Source: Aliitabrizicola sp031408575 (GTDB lineage: Bacteria > Pseudomonadota > Alphaproteobacteria > Rhodobacterales > Rhodobacteraceae). Taken from it: 14,217 nucleotides of DNA. The position numbers and the translations under genes are program-made. Shown piece by piece: positions 1 through 5,706 of this stretch; position 1 is the first letter of the stretch, and each line of letters starts with the position of its first letter. The notes below the pieces were generated by a model. That model was not told the DNA's origin. It made no database searches and saw only the letters and a list, made by a program, of their open reading frames with translations. The stretch is from assembly GCA_031408575.1 (NCBI GenBank), contig JANNWS010000133.1:1-14217 (forward strand). Reading direction: 5' to 3'.

Positions 1-276
1 GCGTTCTTGTGCAATGAGATCATCATGCCGCCTGCACCCCTTGGCATCAGCATGCAACCCGGCGATCAGATCACGAAGCGCTGACCTTGCGATGAACAAT
101 GGCAGACGGCGGGCGTCAATGCAATGTTCCGGGATGGAACACGGTAAGCAGCCCAACACGTTCCATTGTGGATGCGATCACCCACGGGCTGACGATGGTG
201 TAGCTACGCCCCAGCTGGCAGCGCATCCAGAAGGAACGCATTGTGCCCAGCCGCGTCCCGCAGCATCTGAATTTGA
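1..276. other. Leading segment with no assignable gene
   Basis: I find no open frame here that I can defend. Several short stretches on both strands translate into protein-like text, for example a minus-strand run reading toward the window edge at about 188-1, and a short plus-strand frame from an ATG near 99 that ends in TAG near 200. None has a convincing start, length or recognised family. It may be the decayed flank of a mobile element or of a plasmid gene that extends past the left edge. Confidence 0.3.
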
Positions 277-591
277 CCGCTACCTTGCGTCAGGTCTGTT
301 CGCGGCTCGGCTGCAAACTCAAGCGCATTCGCCTCTGATGCGAACAGGAAATCGGCGAGCATCGCCCTTGGTGACCCCGACTGCGCTGCTGCCAGAACGT
401 CCATATCGCCAAACACAAGGCAGCTAGAGGGCGCCCGGCCCAGCGCCGATGAACTTGCGGCCTTTTACGCCGACATGGTCAATTCGGACGGGTTCCTGCC
501 CACCAACACCATCAGCAACACAATCCGCGACGCCATGCTGTCACGCGGTCTGGTCACGTCCGAGCGGTTGCGGGCGCGGGGTGTGCATTGA
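277..591 (+). pseudogene. 5'-truncated fragment of an unrecognised protein
   Basis: The frame is open from 277 to the TGA at 589-591 but has no ATG, GTG or TTG in a usable place; the first in-frame ATG lies deep inside, at about 472. The C-terminal part, from about 445, reads like genuine protein: DELAAFYADMVNSDGFLP, then a helical segment ending in LVTSERLRARGVH. The part before it is less convincing. I read this as the tail of a gene whose beginning was lost in a rearrangement. I do not recognise the family. A shadow frame on the minus strand (204-416) is also protein-like, so the coding assignment upstream of about 421 is weak. Confidence 0.35.
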
Positions 592-619
592 TCGGGGGCG
601 GAGTTTCGACCATCCCATC

Positions 620-648
620 TTGATTGCCACTCCAATTGCCATCATATT
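620..648 (+). promoter_or_regulatory. Putative sigma-70-type promoter of the Xre/RES module
   Basis: TTGATT (620-625) and CATATT (643-648) are separated by 17 bases, a good match to the -35/-10 layout. The heptamer ATTGCCA occurs twice, at 623-629 and 635-641, twelve bases apart and inside the promoter. That is where an autoregulating antitoxin would be expected to bind. Transcription would begin near 655, giving a leader of roughly 18 bases to the ATG at 673. Motif match only; there is no experimental support. Confidence 0.45.
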
Positions 649-672
649 ACGGCAGTAGAGATGGAGCTGCAC

Positions 673-1023
673 ATGAGTCTCGAAGCTTTCGCCGAAGATG
701 GCCGGTTCGCCCCCAACCGGATCGCCACCGCACTGCGCACCACGCTGGACGAGGTTGCTCGTACCGTTGGCCTCGGCCGCGATGCCGTCATGCGGCAGGA
801 CCGGATCGCAAGCCCCAAGACCCAGAAGCGGCTGCGCGAGATGGTCGAGATCCTAAACCGGGTCGAGCCACGCTTTGGCTCCGCGCTGATCGCCTATGCG
901 TGGTACCGGTCGGAACCGCTGGCGGGCTTTGGCGGGCTGACCGCGATGCAGCTTGTCCGCGAGGGACACGCTGCCGATGTGCTGGAGTATATCGACGCTG
1001 TCGACGCTGGCATCCACGCCTGA
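673..1023 (+). CDS. Xre/MbcA/ParS-type antitoxin of a RES-domain toxin system
   Basis: This 116-residue protein is read as the antitoxin of a type II module, which binds and blocks the RES toxin encoded just downstream and usually represses its own promoter. Residues about 12-45 form an Xre-like helix-turn-helix region. Residues about 63-112 carry the toxin-binding domain typical of this family (DUF2384 type), with the run EPLAGFGGLTAMQLVREG near the end. An ATG at 661 is also in frame. I prefer 673 because GGAG (663-666) sits six bases before it and the predicted promoter leaves almost no leader for 661. The stop is three bases before the toxin start, so the two are surely co-transcribed. 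Family assignment is strong; the repressor role is inferred. Confidence 0.88.
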   Translation: MSLEAFAEDGRFAPNRIATALRTTLDEVARTVGLGRDAVMRQDRIASPKTQKRLREMVEILNRVEPRFGSALIAYAWYRSEPLAGFGGLTAMQLVREGHAADVLEYIDAVDAGIHA

Positions 1024-1026
1024 CCG

Positions 1027-1524
1027 ATGCACTTCCAGGGCCTTCTCTACCGCGCGCTCAACCCGCTCCGCGCCCGCGAGCCCCTGTCGGGAGAAGGGGC
1101 CCGGCTGCATGGCGGGCGCTTCAACGCCAGGGGCATACCGGCGCTCTACACCGCAATGTCGGTGATGACGGCGATCCGTGAGGCCAACCGGATCGGGACG
1201 CTGCAGCCAACGACGCTGGTGTCCTATGAGGCGGATATCACGCCGATCTTCGACGCGACGGATGCCGAAGCGCTGGGCAACTTTGGCTTGATCCCAGCCG
1301 ACCTTGCCGCGGACGACTGGCGGATACGGATGCAGAGGGAGGGCAAAGCGCCAACCCAGATCCTAGCAGAACACCTGATCGCGGATGGCTATGCCGGGCT
1401 ACGCGCACCGAGCTTTGCTGCCGGGGCAACTACCGAGGATCTGAACATGGTGCTGTGGATATGGGGCGGCGCCCTGCCCACAAAGCTGATGCTGATCGAC
1501 GACGAGGGGCGGTTGCGTCACTAG
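1027..1524 (+). CDS. RES-domain toxin (MbcT-like NAD-targeting)
   Basis: This 165-residue protein fits the RES family, whose studied members (for example MbcT) degrade or phosphorolyse NAD+ in the cytoplasm and are held in check by an Xre/MbcA antitoxin. Expected landmarks are present: Arg9 in LYRAL, the GGRFN motif at 29-33, the LYTA segment around Tyr41, Glu52 in AIREANR, and Ser129 in the late RAPSF segment. Length is normal and there is no break, so the toxin should be functional. Its ATG is three bases after the antitoxin stop and has no clear ribosome-binding site, so translation is probably coupled. It is convergent with the minus-strand gene ending at 1547; I see no obvious terminator in the 22-base gap. 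Confidence 0.88.
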   Translation: MHFQGLLYRALNPLRAREPLSGEGARLHGGRFNARGIPALYTAMSVMTAIREANRIGTLQPTTLVSYEADITPIFDATDAEALGNFGLIPADLAADDWRIRMQREGKAPTQILAEHLIADGYAGLRAPSFAAGATTEDLNMVLWIWGGALPTKLMLIDDEGRLRH

Positions 1525-1546
1525 GACGCAAGTAGACGCGCCGCGA

Positions 1547-1882
1547 TCAATGCAGCAGGTCCGCCAGCCCGAGCACTTCGAAGACCACCTTCATCGCCGG
1601 ATCAAAGCACGGATCGATCCGAGCGGGGCCATGGCCATGCGCCCGGTTCCACGCGTCGATCTCCCGCAATTCGGCGACGAACTCCTCGGGCGCAGTGGCC
1701 TCCTTCAAGGTCGTATCGCCCTCACAATAGCTGAAAATCATCAATCGGGTCGGGTTGGCCCATGTGCCAAAGTAGGAGGCATCCTGCGCCGTATCGACCT
1801 GCGCCCAACCGTTCTCGTGGCTGCAGACGCCGAAATCATAGACGTAGCGATCAGCGGGGGCGAACTCGCGGGTGATCTTCAT
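1547..1882 (-). CDS. Hypothetical protein, plasmid-associated type
   Basis: Predicted protein of 111 residues that begins MKITREFAPADRYVYDFG and contains aromatic-rich text (SHENGWAQVDT, SYFGTWANPTRLMIFSY). It has no signal peptide, membrane segment or catalytic motif that I recognise. Its ATG overlaps the stop of the preceding fragment (ATGA at 1879-1882), which indicates translational coupling in a minus-strand operon with the genes starting at 2427 and 2649. From general knowledge, small proteins of this kind are common on alphaproteobacterial plasmids, often near partition or antirestriction genes. The function is unknown. Confidence 0.7.
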   Translation of the reverse strand: MKITREFAPADRYVYDFGVCSHENGWAQVDTAQDASYFGTWANPTRLMIFSYCEGDTTLKEATAPEEFVAELREIDAWNRAHGHGPARIDPCFDPAMKVVFEVLGLADLLH

Positions 1883-2010
1883 GCCGCCACCGGCGCGCGG
1901 GCGGTAATTGCGATGACGCAGAGGTCACGGTAGCGCGACATTGCCTTGGGGCTGGACGAGACCGGGTTGATCTCGAAGGTCTGCAAACCGGCGATATCGC
2001 CTGTCTCGGC
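1879..2010 (-). pseudogene. Start-less 43-codon fragment between two minus-strand genes
   Basis: After the TAG (2011-2013) that ends the 138-residue gene upstream, the same reading frame stays open for 43 codons: AETGDIAGLQTFEINPVS, then SSPKAMSRYRDLCVIAITAR, then APVAA and TGA. The text is clearly protein-like and its stop overlaps the next start (ATGA), as real neighbours do. There is no start codon near its beginning; only a TTG at residue 9 and an ATG at residue 24 are available. Most likely this is a small gene that lost its 5' end when a deletion joined it to the upstream gene. Alternatives are initiation at the internal TTG or ATG, or readthrough of the TAG. Confidence 0.5.
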
Positions 2011-2427
2011 CTAAGCTACGATCTGGGCCAGCTTGGCGCGGAACCGCGCGTGGGTCGGTTTGGAAAAATCCGGCGCTGTTGGCAGGGTGCCGCTCTGCGC
2101 AAGATCGACGACGGCCTGCCGCTTGCCGATGACCGGGGTGATCGTGAGCTTTGGTTGATCGACCGGTGCCGGGATCGGCTCCCCCGCAGGATCGGGGTTA
2201 CCGCAATCCAAAACCAAGGTCAGCCTGGCCTCGGCCTGATCGAAAGTGTCTGCGGTCAGGATCGAGGTAAAGGCGACGGCGGCGCGCTCGTAACCAATCC
2301 TTGCCGCCAGCAAGTGAGCGAAGTTATCGCCCGCCTTTTTGGTGCTGGTGGCCGGTTCGATCGGGGTTTCGGAAAGGCGCTGGGCAAGCGTGTCGATCTG
2401 CACGGCGGTGAGGGCTTTGGTTTTCAT
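2011..2427 (-). CDS. Hypothetical protein, plasmid-associated type
   Basis: Protein of 138 residues starting MKTKALTAVQIDTLAQRLSE, with an alpha-helical, acidic and proline-containing composition and no recognised domain, signal peptide or membrane segment. The ATG at 2425-2427 is preceded by AAGGAA at a normal distance and lies twelve bases after the stop of the gene at 2440-2649, so the two form one transcription unit. The long open frame on the opposite strand over this region is a shadow. The last codons run into a TAG followed by an open in-frame segment, so the natural C-terminus of this protein may have been altered by the event that created the downstream fragment. Confidence 0.68.
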   Translation of the reverse strand: MKTKALTAVQIDTLAQRLSETPIEPATSTKKAGDNFAHLLAARIGYERAAVAFTSILTADTFDQAEARLTLVLDCGNPDPAGEPIPAPVDQPKLTITPVIGKRQAVVDLAQSGTLPTAPDFSKPTHARFRAKLAQIVA

Positions 2428-2439
2428 GGTCGGGTTCCT

Positions 2440-2649
2440 TCAGGCGTTGGTGATGTGGGCGGAATGCCCGAGGCCGGTGACCGCGTAGATCATCGTGCGG
2501 CCGTCGCCGATCACCGCGCCAAAGGCTTGCGCCTCGGGCAGCGTCGTGAATTGCTCGCGCGTGCGGGTGGCCGGCGTGCGGCCCCGGGCGGCAACAAAGT
2601 GGGCGGCGTTTTTCAGGCAGAATTGTTCGTGTGTTGTCAGGGACTTCAT
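2440..2649 (-). CDS. Small hypothetical protein, first gene of the minus-strand set
   Basis: Protein of 69 residues, MKSLTTHEQFCLKNAAHF at the N-terminus and GLGHSAHITNA at the end, resembling small conserved proteins of alphaproteobacterial plasmids; no function is known to me. The frame is open upstream to 2829, but the ATG at 2649 is the best start. It has a CGGAG eight bases or so before it, and the text before it does not look like protein. The gene leads a minus-strand run with the genes at 2011-2427 and 1547-1882. A hairpin in its predicted leader could mask its ribosome-binding site. Confidence 0.6.
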   Translation of the reverse strand: MKSLTTHEQFCLKNAAHFVAARGRTPATRTREQFTTLPEAQAFGAVIGDGRTMIYAVTGLGHSAHITNA

Positions 2650-2652
2650 GGC

Positions 2653-2695
2653 GGTCTCCGCTGCGTTGCGATGGCTGCAGACAGCCGCAGAGACC
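2653..2695 (-). promoter_or_regulatory. Predicted leader hairpin covering the ribosome-binding site
   Basis: In the minus-strand transcript GGTCTC (2690-2695) can pair with GAGACC (2653-2658). The second half overlaps the CGGAG ribosome-binding site of the gene starting at 2649. Between them GGCTG-TCTG-CAGCC (2673-2686) forms a second small hairpin. Such a structure could limit translation of the first gene. It was seen by eye as base complementarity only; stability was not computed. Confidence 0.35.
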
Positions 2696-2806
2696 AAAAG
2701 AGAGCAACTCCTAAGTCGCTGACAATAATGTATTTCTATCTCTTCCGGAGCGCCGATCATCGGGCGTGTCATCTGAAGCCAATCGCCTTTCCGCTGGTAG
2801 CGGAGA

Positions 2807-2835
2807 TTGATGAGGGTGCTAATCGGCATTACTTT
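2807..2835 (+). promoter_or_regulatory. Candidate promoter of parD
   Basis: TTGATG (2807-2812) and TACTTT (2830-2835) are separated by 17 bases, leaving a leader of about 15 bases to the parD ATG. The -10 match is only moderate. The rest of the 2650-2856 gap between the divergent genes holds the minus-strand leader hairpin and nothing else I can name. Confidence 0.3.
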
Positions 2836-2856
2836 TCGGCAAAGACGTTCCAGGTG

Positions 2857-3132
2857 ATGGCAGTGAAATTTTCAATCTCGCTGACCGACGAACAGCAGCG
2901 CTTCGCCAAGAAACTGGTCGAAGCCAGACGTTATTCGAGCGTCAGCGCGGTGCTGCAACAGGGATTCGACCTGCTGAGTCAACGCATGCACAATGACGAT
3001 CAGGAAGGGGCAGCACAGAAAGCCCTTCTGGACCAGCGCAGCGTCGGGGCGCTTGTCAGCGGTGCCCCGATGGACGAGTCCATTGCCCGGATGGTCGCCA
3101 AGAAGCGCCGCGCACATGCGGTTCAAAACTGA
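2857..3132 (+). CDS. parD: ParD-type ribbon-helix-helix antitoxin
   Basis: This 91-residue protein has the N-terminal ribbon-helix-helix of ParD/CopG-type antitoxins at residues about 4-42: a beta strand KFSISLT, helix one DEQQRFAKKLVEARRY, the turn SSVS and helix two AVLQQGFDLL. The family binds operator DNA as dimers and neutralises ParE toxins with the disordered C-terminal half. The open frame extends far upstream, but only the part from ATG 2857 is ParD-like. An AGG lies just two bases before it, and an in-frame GTG at 2863 is better spaced, so the exact start is uncertain. The gene overlaps the start of a broken parE, so this antitoxin appears to have lost its cognate toxin. Confidence 0.8.
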   Translation: MAVKFSISLTDEQQRFAKKLVEARRYSSVSAVLQQGFDLLSQRMHNDDQEGAAQKALLDQRSVGALVSGAPMDESIARMVAKKRRAHAVQN

Positions 3133-3357
3133 GTTTTCGGCGAAGCCTATCGTGATTGTGCCCTGATCTTCGACCACCTGTTTGAGAGTTACCGCAACTT
3201 CGGGGCGCGCGTTAAGGCGGCGCTGGATCGTTGCGAGGACCGCATCTGCGAGATCCAGCAGGAAGGCAATCTGCGTCAAAGCTATGTTGGCCATAAAGTA
3301 CGACCGAACAGTCGCAGATGTTCGGCGCGCCCTCCCACATGCGGGAATTCGATCTGA
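3116..3357 (+). pseudogene. parE: parE toxin remnant, frameshifted and truncated
   Basis: An ATG at 3116, overlapping the end of parD as in intact parDE pairs, reads MRFKTEFSAKP and hits a stop after 16 residues. One frame away the text becomes GEAYRDCALIFDHLFESYRN, then FGARVKAALDRCEDRICEIQ, which is the familiar N-terminal half of ParE. Restoring one base near 3138 would join the two parts (MRFKTEFS-GEAYRD). Similarity fades after about 3270, and the ParE core with the 'PYRG..H' region and the C-terminal strands is missing. The gene is therefore doubly broken and cannot make a working toxin. Confidence 0.75.
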
Positions 3358-3385
3358 TCCGTCTGGCGAAGTCAGTCCGATGACC

Positions 3386-4387
3386 CTAGGCGGTCTTGCC
3401 GACAATGATCTCGAAGCCGGTGTCGATGGTCTGCGTATCTTCCGGTCGCTTGGATGACGACAACAGAACCTCGACCGCCTGCTTGCCAATCAGAAACCGG
3501 TTCGACAGGAGGGTCGAGAGCGGCATCGGCATGCATTGTCCGATTTCAAGCCCGTTGAAGCCAAATAGAGCGAGGTCGCGCTTCACTTCGATCCCAGCCG
3601 CAAGGCATTGAAAATACCCCCCAACTGCCATATCGTCGTTGGAGAAGACCACCACATCCGGTGGAGCTCCTTTGGCCAGAAGGGTCGCGAGCGCGTTCTT
3701 GCCCGCTTGTGTCGAGCTGGGTCCGGGACTTAGCGTTTCGGAAACGATGGACAGGCCCCGCTCGGTGAGCCCCTCTACGAGCCCTTCGTAGCGGAGGCGC
3801 GCGCGCCGGTCGGCCGTCCAATCGTGACCGACATAACCGAAGCGGCGGTAGCCGAGGTCCGACAGGTGGCGCGCAGTGACCTGGCCTGCGCTGCGGTGCG
3901 ACAGCCCGACCGCCAAGTCGATGGGCTGCGAATCAATGTCCATCAGTTCTGCCACACGGAACCTGCCGCTAGAAAGAATCCGGCGCGTGGTGTCGGTATG
4001 CTCAAATCCCGTTGTGATGACGGCCACAGGACGCCAGGACATGAACGAGGTCAGCAGGGCTTCTTCCTGCTTCGGATCGTAGTCGGTCACGCCGATGAGG
4101 GGTTGATGGCCGGTCCCCCGTAGGCCCTCCGTGATGCCGCGCATCACCTCGGGGAACACGATGTTGGACAGCGAGGGCAGCAGGACGGCGACGAGGTTTG
4201 ACTCGGCCGAAGCCAGCATTCCTGCAGCCTTGTTCGGCACATAGTCGAGTTTGGCGATCGCCGAGTTGACTTTCTGACGGGTGCTTTCGGAGATCGGACC
4301 AAGGTTCCGAACGACGCGCGACACCGTGATAACGCTGACCCCGGCAAGACTTGCCACGTCGGCCAAGGTCGCATTTCCGTTCACCAT
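3386..4387 (-). CDS. LacI-family transcriptional repressor of the tetronate operon
   Basis: This 333-residue protein is of normal length for a LacI/GalR-family regulator. Its DNA-binding helix-turn-helix lies at residues 8-27 (LADVASLAGVSVITVSRVVR). The hinge follows with LDYVPNKAAGMLA at 48-60, and a periplasmic-binding-protein-like effector domain starts around residue 65 (VAVLLPSLSN). The style is closest to GntR-like members that sense sugar acids, which would suit the neighbouring genes. The ATG is preceded by GGAGGA at five bases. It is divergent from the transporter operon, and two palindromes in the shared gap are the likely operators for both autoregulation and control of the operon. 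The probable inducer is the imported acid or a pathway intermediate; this is inferred, not shown. Confidence 0.9.
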   Translation of the reverse strand: MVNGNATLADVASLAGVSVITVSRVVRNLGPISESTRQKVNSAIAKLDYVPNKAAGMLASAESNLVAVLLPSLSNIVFPEVMRGITEGLRGTGHQPLIGVTDYDPKQEEALLTSFMSWRPVAVITTGFEHTDTTRRILSSGRFRVAELMDIDSQPIDLAVGLSHRSAGQVTARHLSDLGYRRFGYVGHDWTADRRARLRYEGLVEGLTERGLSIVSETLSPGPSSTQAGKNALATLLAKGAPPDVVVFSNDDMAVGGYFQCLAAGIEVKRDLALFGFNGLEIGQCMPMPLSTLLSNRFLIGKQAVEVLLSSSKRPEDTQTIDTGFEIIVGKTA

Positions 4388-4427
4388 CCCGTTCCTCCAG
4401 AACGTCGCCCCAACGCATCCGATCCAC

Positions 4428-4445
4428 TATGACAGCGCTACCACA
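4428..4445. promoter_or_regulatory. Putative LacI-family operator O1
   Basis: TATGACAGCGCTACCACA is an imperfect palindrome centred on AGCGCT, a classic LacI-type core. It differs from the reverse complement of the second site (4485-4502) at only two positions. It lies about 40 bases before the repressor gene and upstream of the operon promoter, so it could serve repressor autoregulation and DNA looping with the second site. Confidence 0.7.
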
Positions 4446-4457
4446 AAATACTTGTTT

Positions 4458-4484
4458 TTGGATAGGCCTTGTGCAAGGGATAGT
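4458..4484 (+). promoter_or_regulatory. Candidate promoter of the transporter operon
   Basis: TTGGAT (4458-4463) and GATAGT (4479-4484) lie 15 bases apart, so both elements match moderately with a short spacer. Other -10 readings with the same -35 are possible (TAGTTA at 4481, spacing 17). The proposed -10 abuts operator O2, so repressor bound there would block RNA polymerase. Confidence 0.35.
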
Positions 4485-4502
4485 TATGGTAGCGCTGCCA
4501 TA
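4485..4502. promoter_or_regulatory. Putative LacI-family operator O2
   Basis: TATGGTAGCGCTGCCATA is a palindrome with a single mismatched pair around the AGCGCT core. It lies between the candidate -10 region and the start of the binding-protein gene, the usual place for a repressing operator. Its centre is 57 bases from that of O1. Confidence 0.75.
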
Positions 4503-4535
4503 AGGGTCGGCGCACTGCTCTGGGAGGAGAAATCA

Positions 4536-5651
4536 ATGCTCAAATCCGCTGCCAGCCGCGCGCTGGCCGTAAGTCTTCTTGCAATCTCGACGCTGGCCGG
4601 ACCGGTCCTTGCGCAAGACACCTACCGTCCGGAATGTTTCTCGGCGGATCCCGCCAACCCCAAGGTGATCCAGTACGAAAAGCGCGAAGGACCGTACCGC
4701 GTGGCCTTTGTGAACGGCTTTGCCGGCAATGACTGGCGTGTGACCGCCATCCAGGGTGCCAAGGCTTGGGCCGCACGGCCCGAGAACGCCGCCAAGCTTG
4801 CCGAGTTCACGGTCGTGTCGGTCGGTAACGACAGCGCGGCCCAGATCACCGCCATCGACAACTATATAGCCGCCGGTTACGACGCCATCGTGATCATTGC
4901 CGTGAACCCCACCGCGTTCAATTCGGTCATCAAGCGCGCTGAAGATGCCGGAACGGTTCTGGTGCCTTTCGACAACGTGCTGGACACCGATGCAGTCGTA
5001 CAGGTCAACGAAAACCAGTTCGAGCTCGGCCGCCTCAAGGCGCAGGCCGTGGTCGACGCGATCATTGCGGCCAAGGGTGAAGCGACAGGCAAGGTGCTCG
5101 AAGTCTCCGGCCTGCCGGGCAACGCCACCGATCGAGACAACCATCTGGGCATGCGCTCGGTCCTCGATGCAAATCCCGGGCTTGAGGTCGTGCAGATCGT
5201 CGGCAACTGGGATGCCGGCACCGTTCAGAAAGTCACCGCCGATGCGATTGCGACGCATGGCAACTTTGATGGGGTCATGGTGCAGGAAGGCACGATCGGC
5301 GCGCTGAATGCGATGAAGAATGCCGGTCATCCGGTTGTTCCGGTTGGCGGCGACGCAGGCAACGGAGCGCGCAAGATAATCGCCGAAGGAGGCTATCCGG
5401 GGGTAACCGCTGCGCAGGCTCCGGTAATGTCGGCCGTGGCGCTTGAGGCCGCTGTCGCGCTTCTGGAGGGCAACGCCCTGCCGCAAATGGTCTATCTGCC
5501 GATCCCGCAAAAGGCCAACGCGGATCTGGTTTCAGGGACCGACTATTTCCCCGAACTGCCCGATACGTTCTATACCACCACGGGCTATCCGAACTGCTTC
5601 CCGGTCTTCACGCCCGACGAACTGCTTGGCCAGTCGCCGGACAATCTCTGA
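4536..5651 (+). CDS. Periplasmic sugar-binding protein of an ABC importer
   Basis: This 371-residue protein is a RbsB-like (Peripla_BP_4 type) solute receptor. Residues 1-26 form a Sec signal peptide with a charged start, a hydrophobic core and cleavage after GPVLA. The mature part has the typical fold text: YRVAFVNGFAGNDWRVTAIQ in the first lobe, AAGYDAIVIIAVNPTAFNSV, then the hinge and second-lobe segments with VSGLPGNATDRDNH and VVPVGGDAGNG. It delivers its ligand to the two permeases encoded downstream. The start at 4536 follows GGGAGGAG by six bases. It leads the operon and is set off from the ATPase gene by a strong hairpin, which usually means it is made in excess. The only two cysteines, Cys34 and Cys354, lie near the two ends of the mature chain and may form a disulfide. 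The substrate cannot be read from sequence; context suggests a four-carbon acid sugar or its lactone. Confidence 0.88.
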   Translation: MLKSAASRALAVSLLAISTLAGPVLAQDTYRPECFSADPANPKVIQYEKREGPYRVAFVNGFAGNDWRVTAIQGAKAWAARPENAAKLAEFTVVSVGNDSAAQITAIDNYIAAGYDAIVIIAVNPTAFNSVIKRAEDAGTVLVPFDNVLDTDAVVQVNENQFELGRLKAQAVVDAIIAAKGEATGKVLEVSGLPGNATDRDNHLGMRSVLDANPGLEVVQIVGNWDAGTVQKVTADAIATHGNFDGVMVQEGTIGALNAMKNAGHPVVPVGGDAGNGARKIIAEGGYPGVTAAQAPVMSAVALEAAVALLEGNALPQMVYLPIPQKANADLVSGTDYFPELPDTFYTTTGYPNCFPVFTPDELLGQSPDNL

Positions 5652-5666
5652 TCCCTGCGATCTTGC

Positions 5667-5688
5667 GGGGTGGCCTTCGGGCCACCCC
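5667..5688 (+). promoter_or_regulatory. Intercistronic stem-loop after the binding-protein gene
   Basis: GGGGTGGCC and GGCCACCCC form a perfect nine-base stem closed by a TTCG tetraloop, one of the most stable loops known. It is not followed by a run of T, so it is a poor intrinsic terminator. Placed between the receptor gene and the ATPase gene, it more likely protects the upstream mRNA from 3' decay and lowers downstream expression, as in other binding-protein operons. Confidence 0.6.
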
Positions 5689-5706
5689 ATCATCGGGAAG
5701 AATACA

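Noticed and set aside
204..416. Minus-strand 70-codon frame starting MFGDMDVLAA
   Set aside because: Protein-like at a glance, but it has no recognised family, no clear ribosome-binding site and competes with an equally plausible plus-strand frame; not called.
2050..2856. Long plus-strand open frame running into parD
   Set aside because: Only the part from 2857 resembles a protein family; the rest is antisense to the minus-strand hypothetical genes and is low-complexity Arg/Gly-rich text.
4533..5510. Minus-strand open frame of 325 codons
   Set aside because: Antisense to the binding-protein gene, which has a signal peptide, ribosome-binding site and family text; composition is typical of a mirror frame.
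5667..5688. Intrinsic terminator after the binding-protein gene
   Set aside because: The stem is strong but is followed by ATCATC rather than a T run, and the same operon clearly continues downstream.
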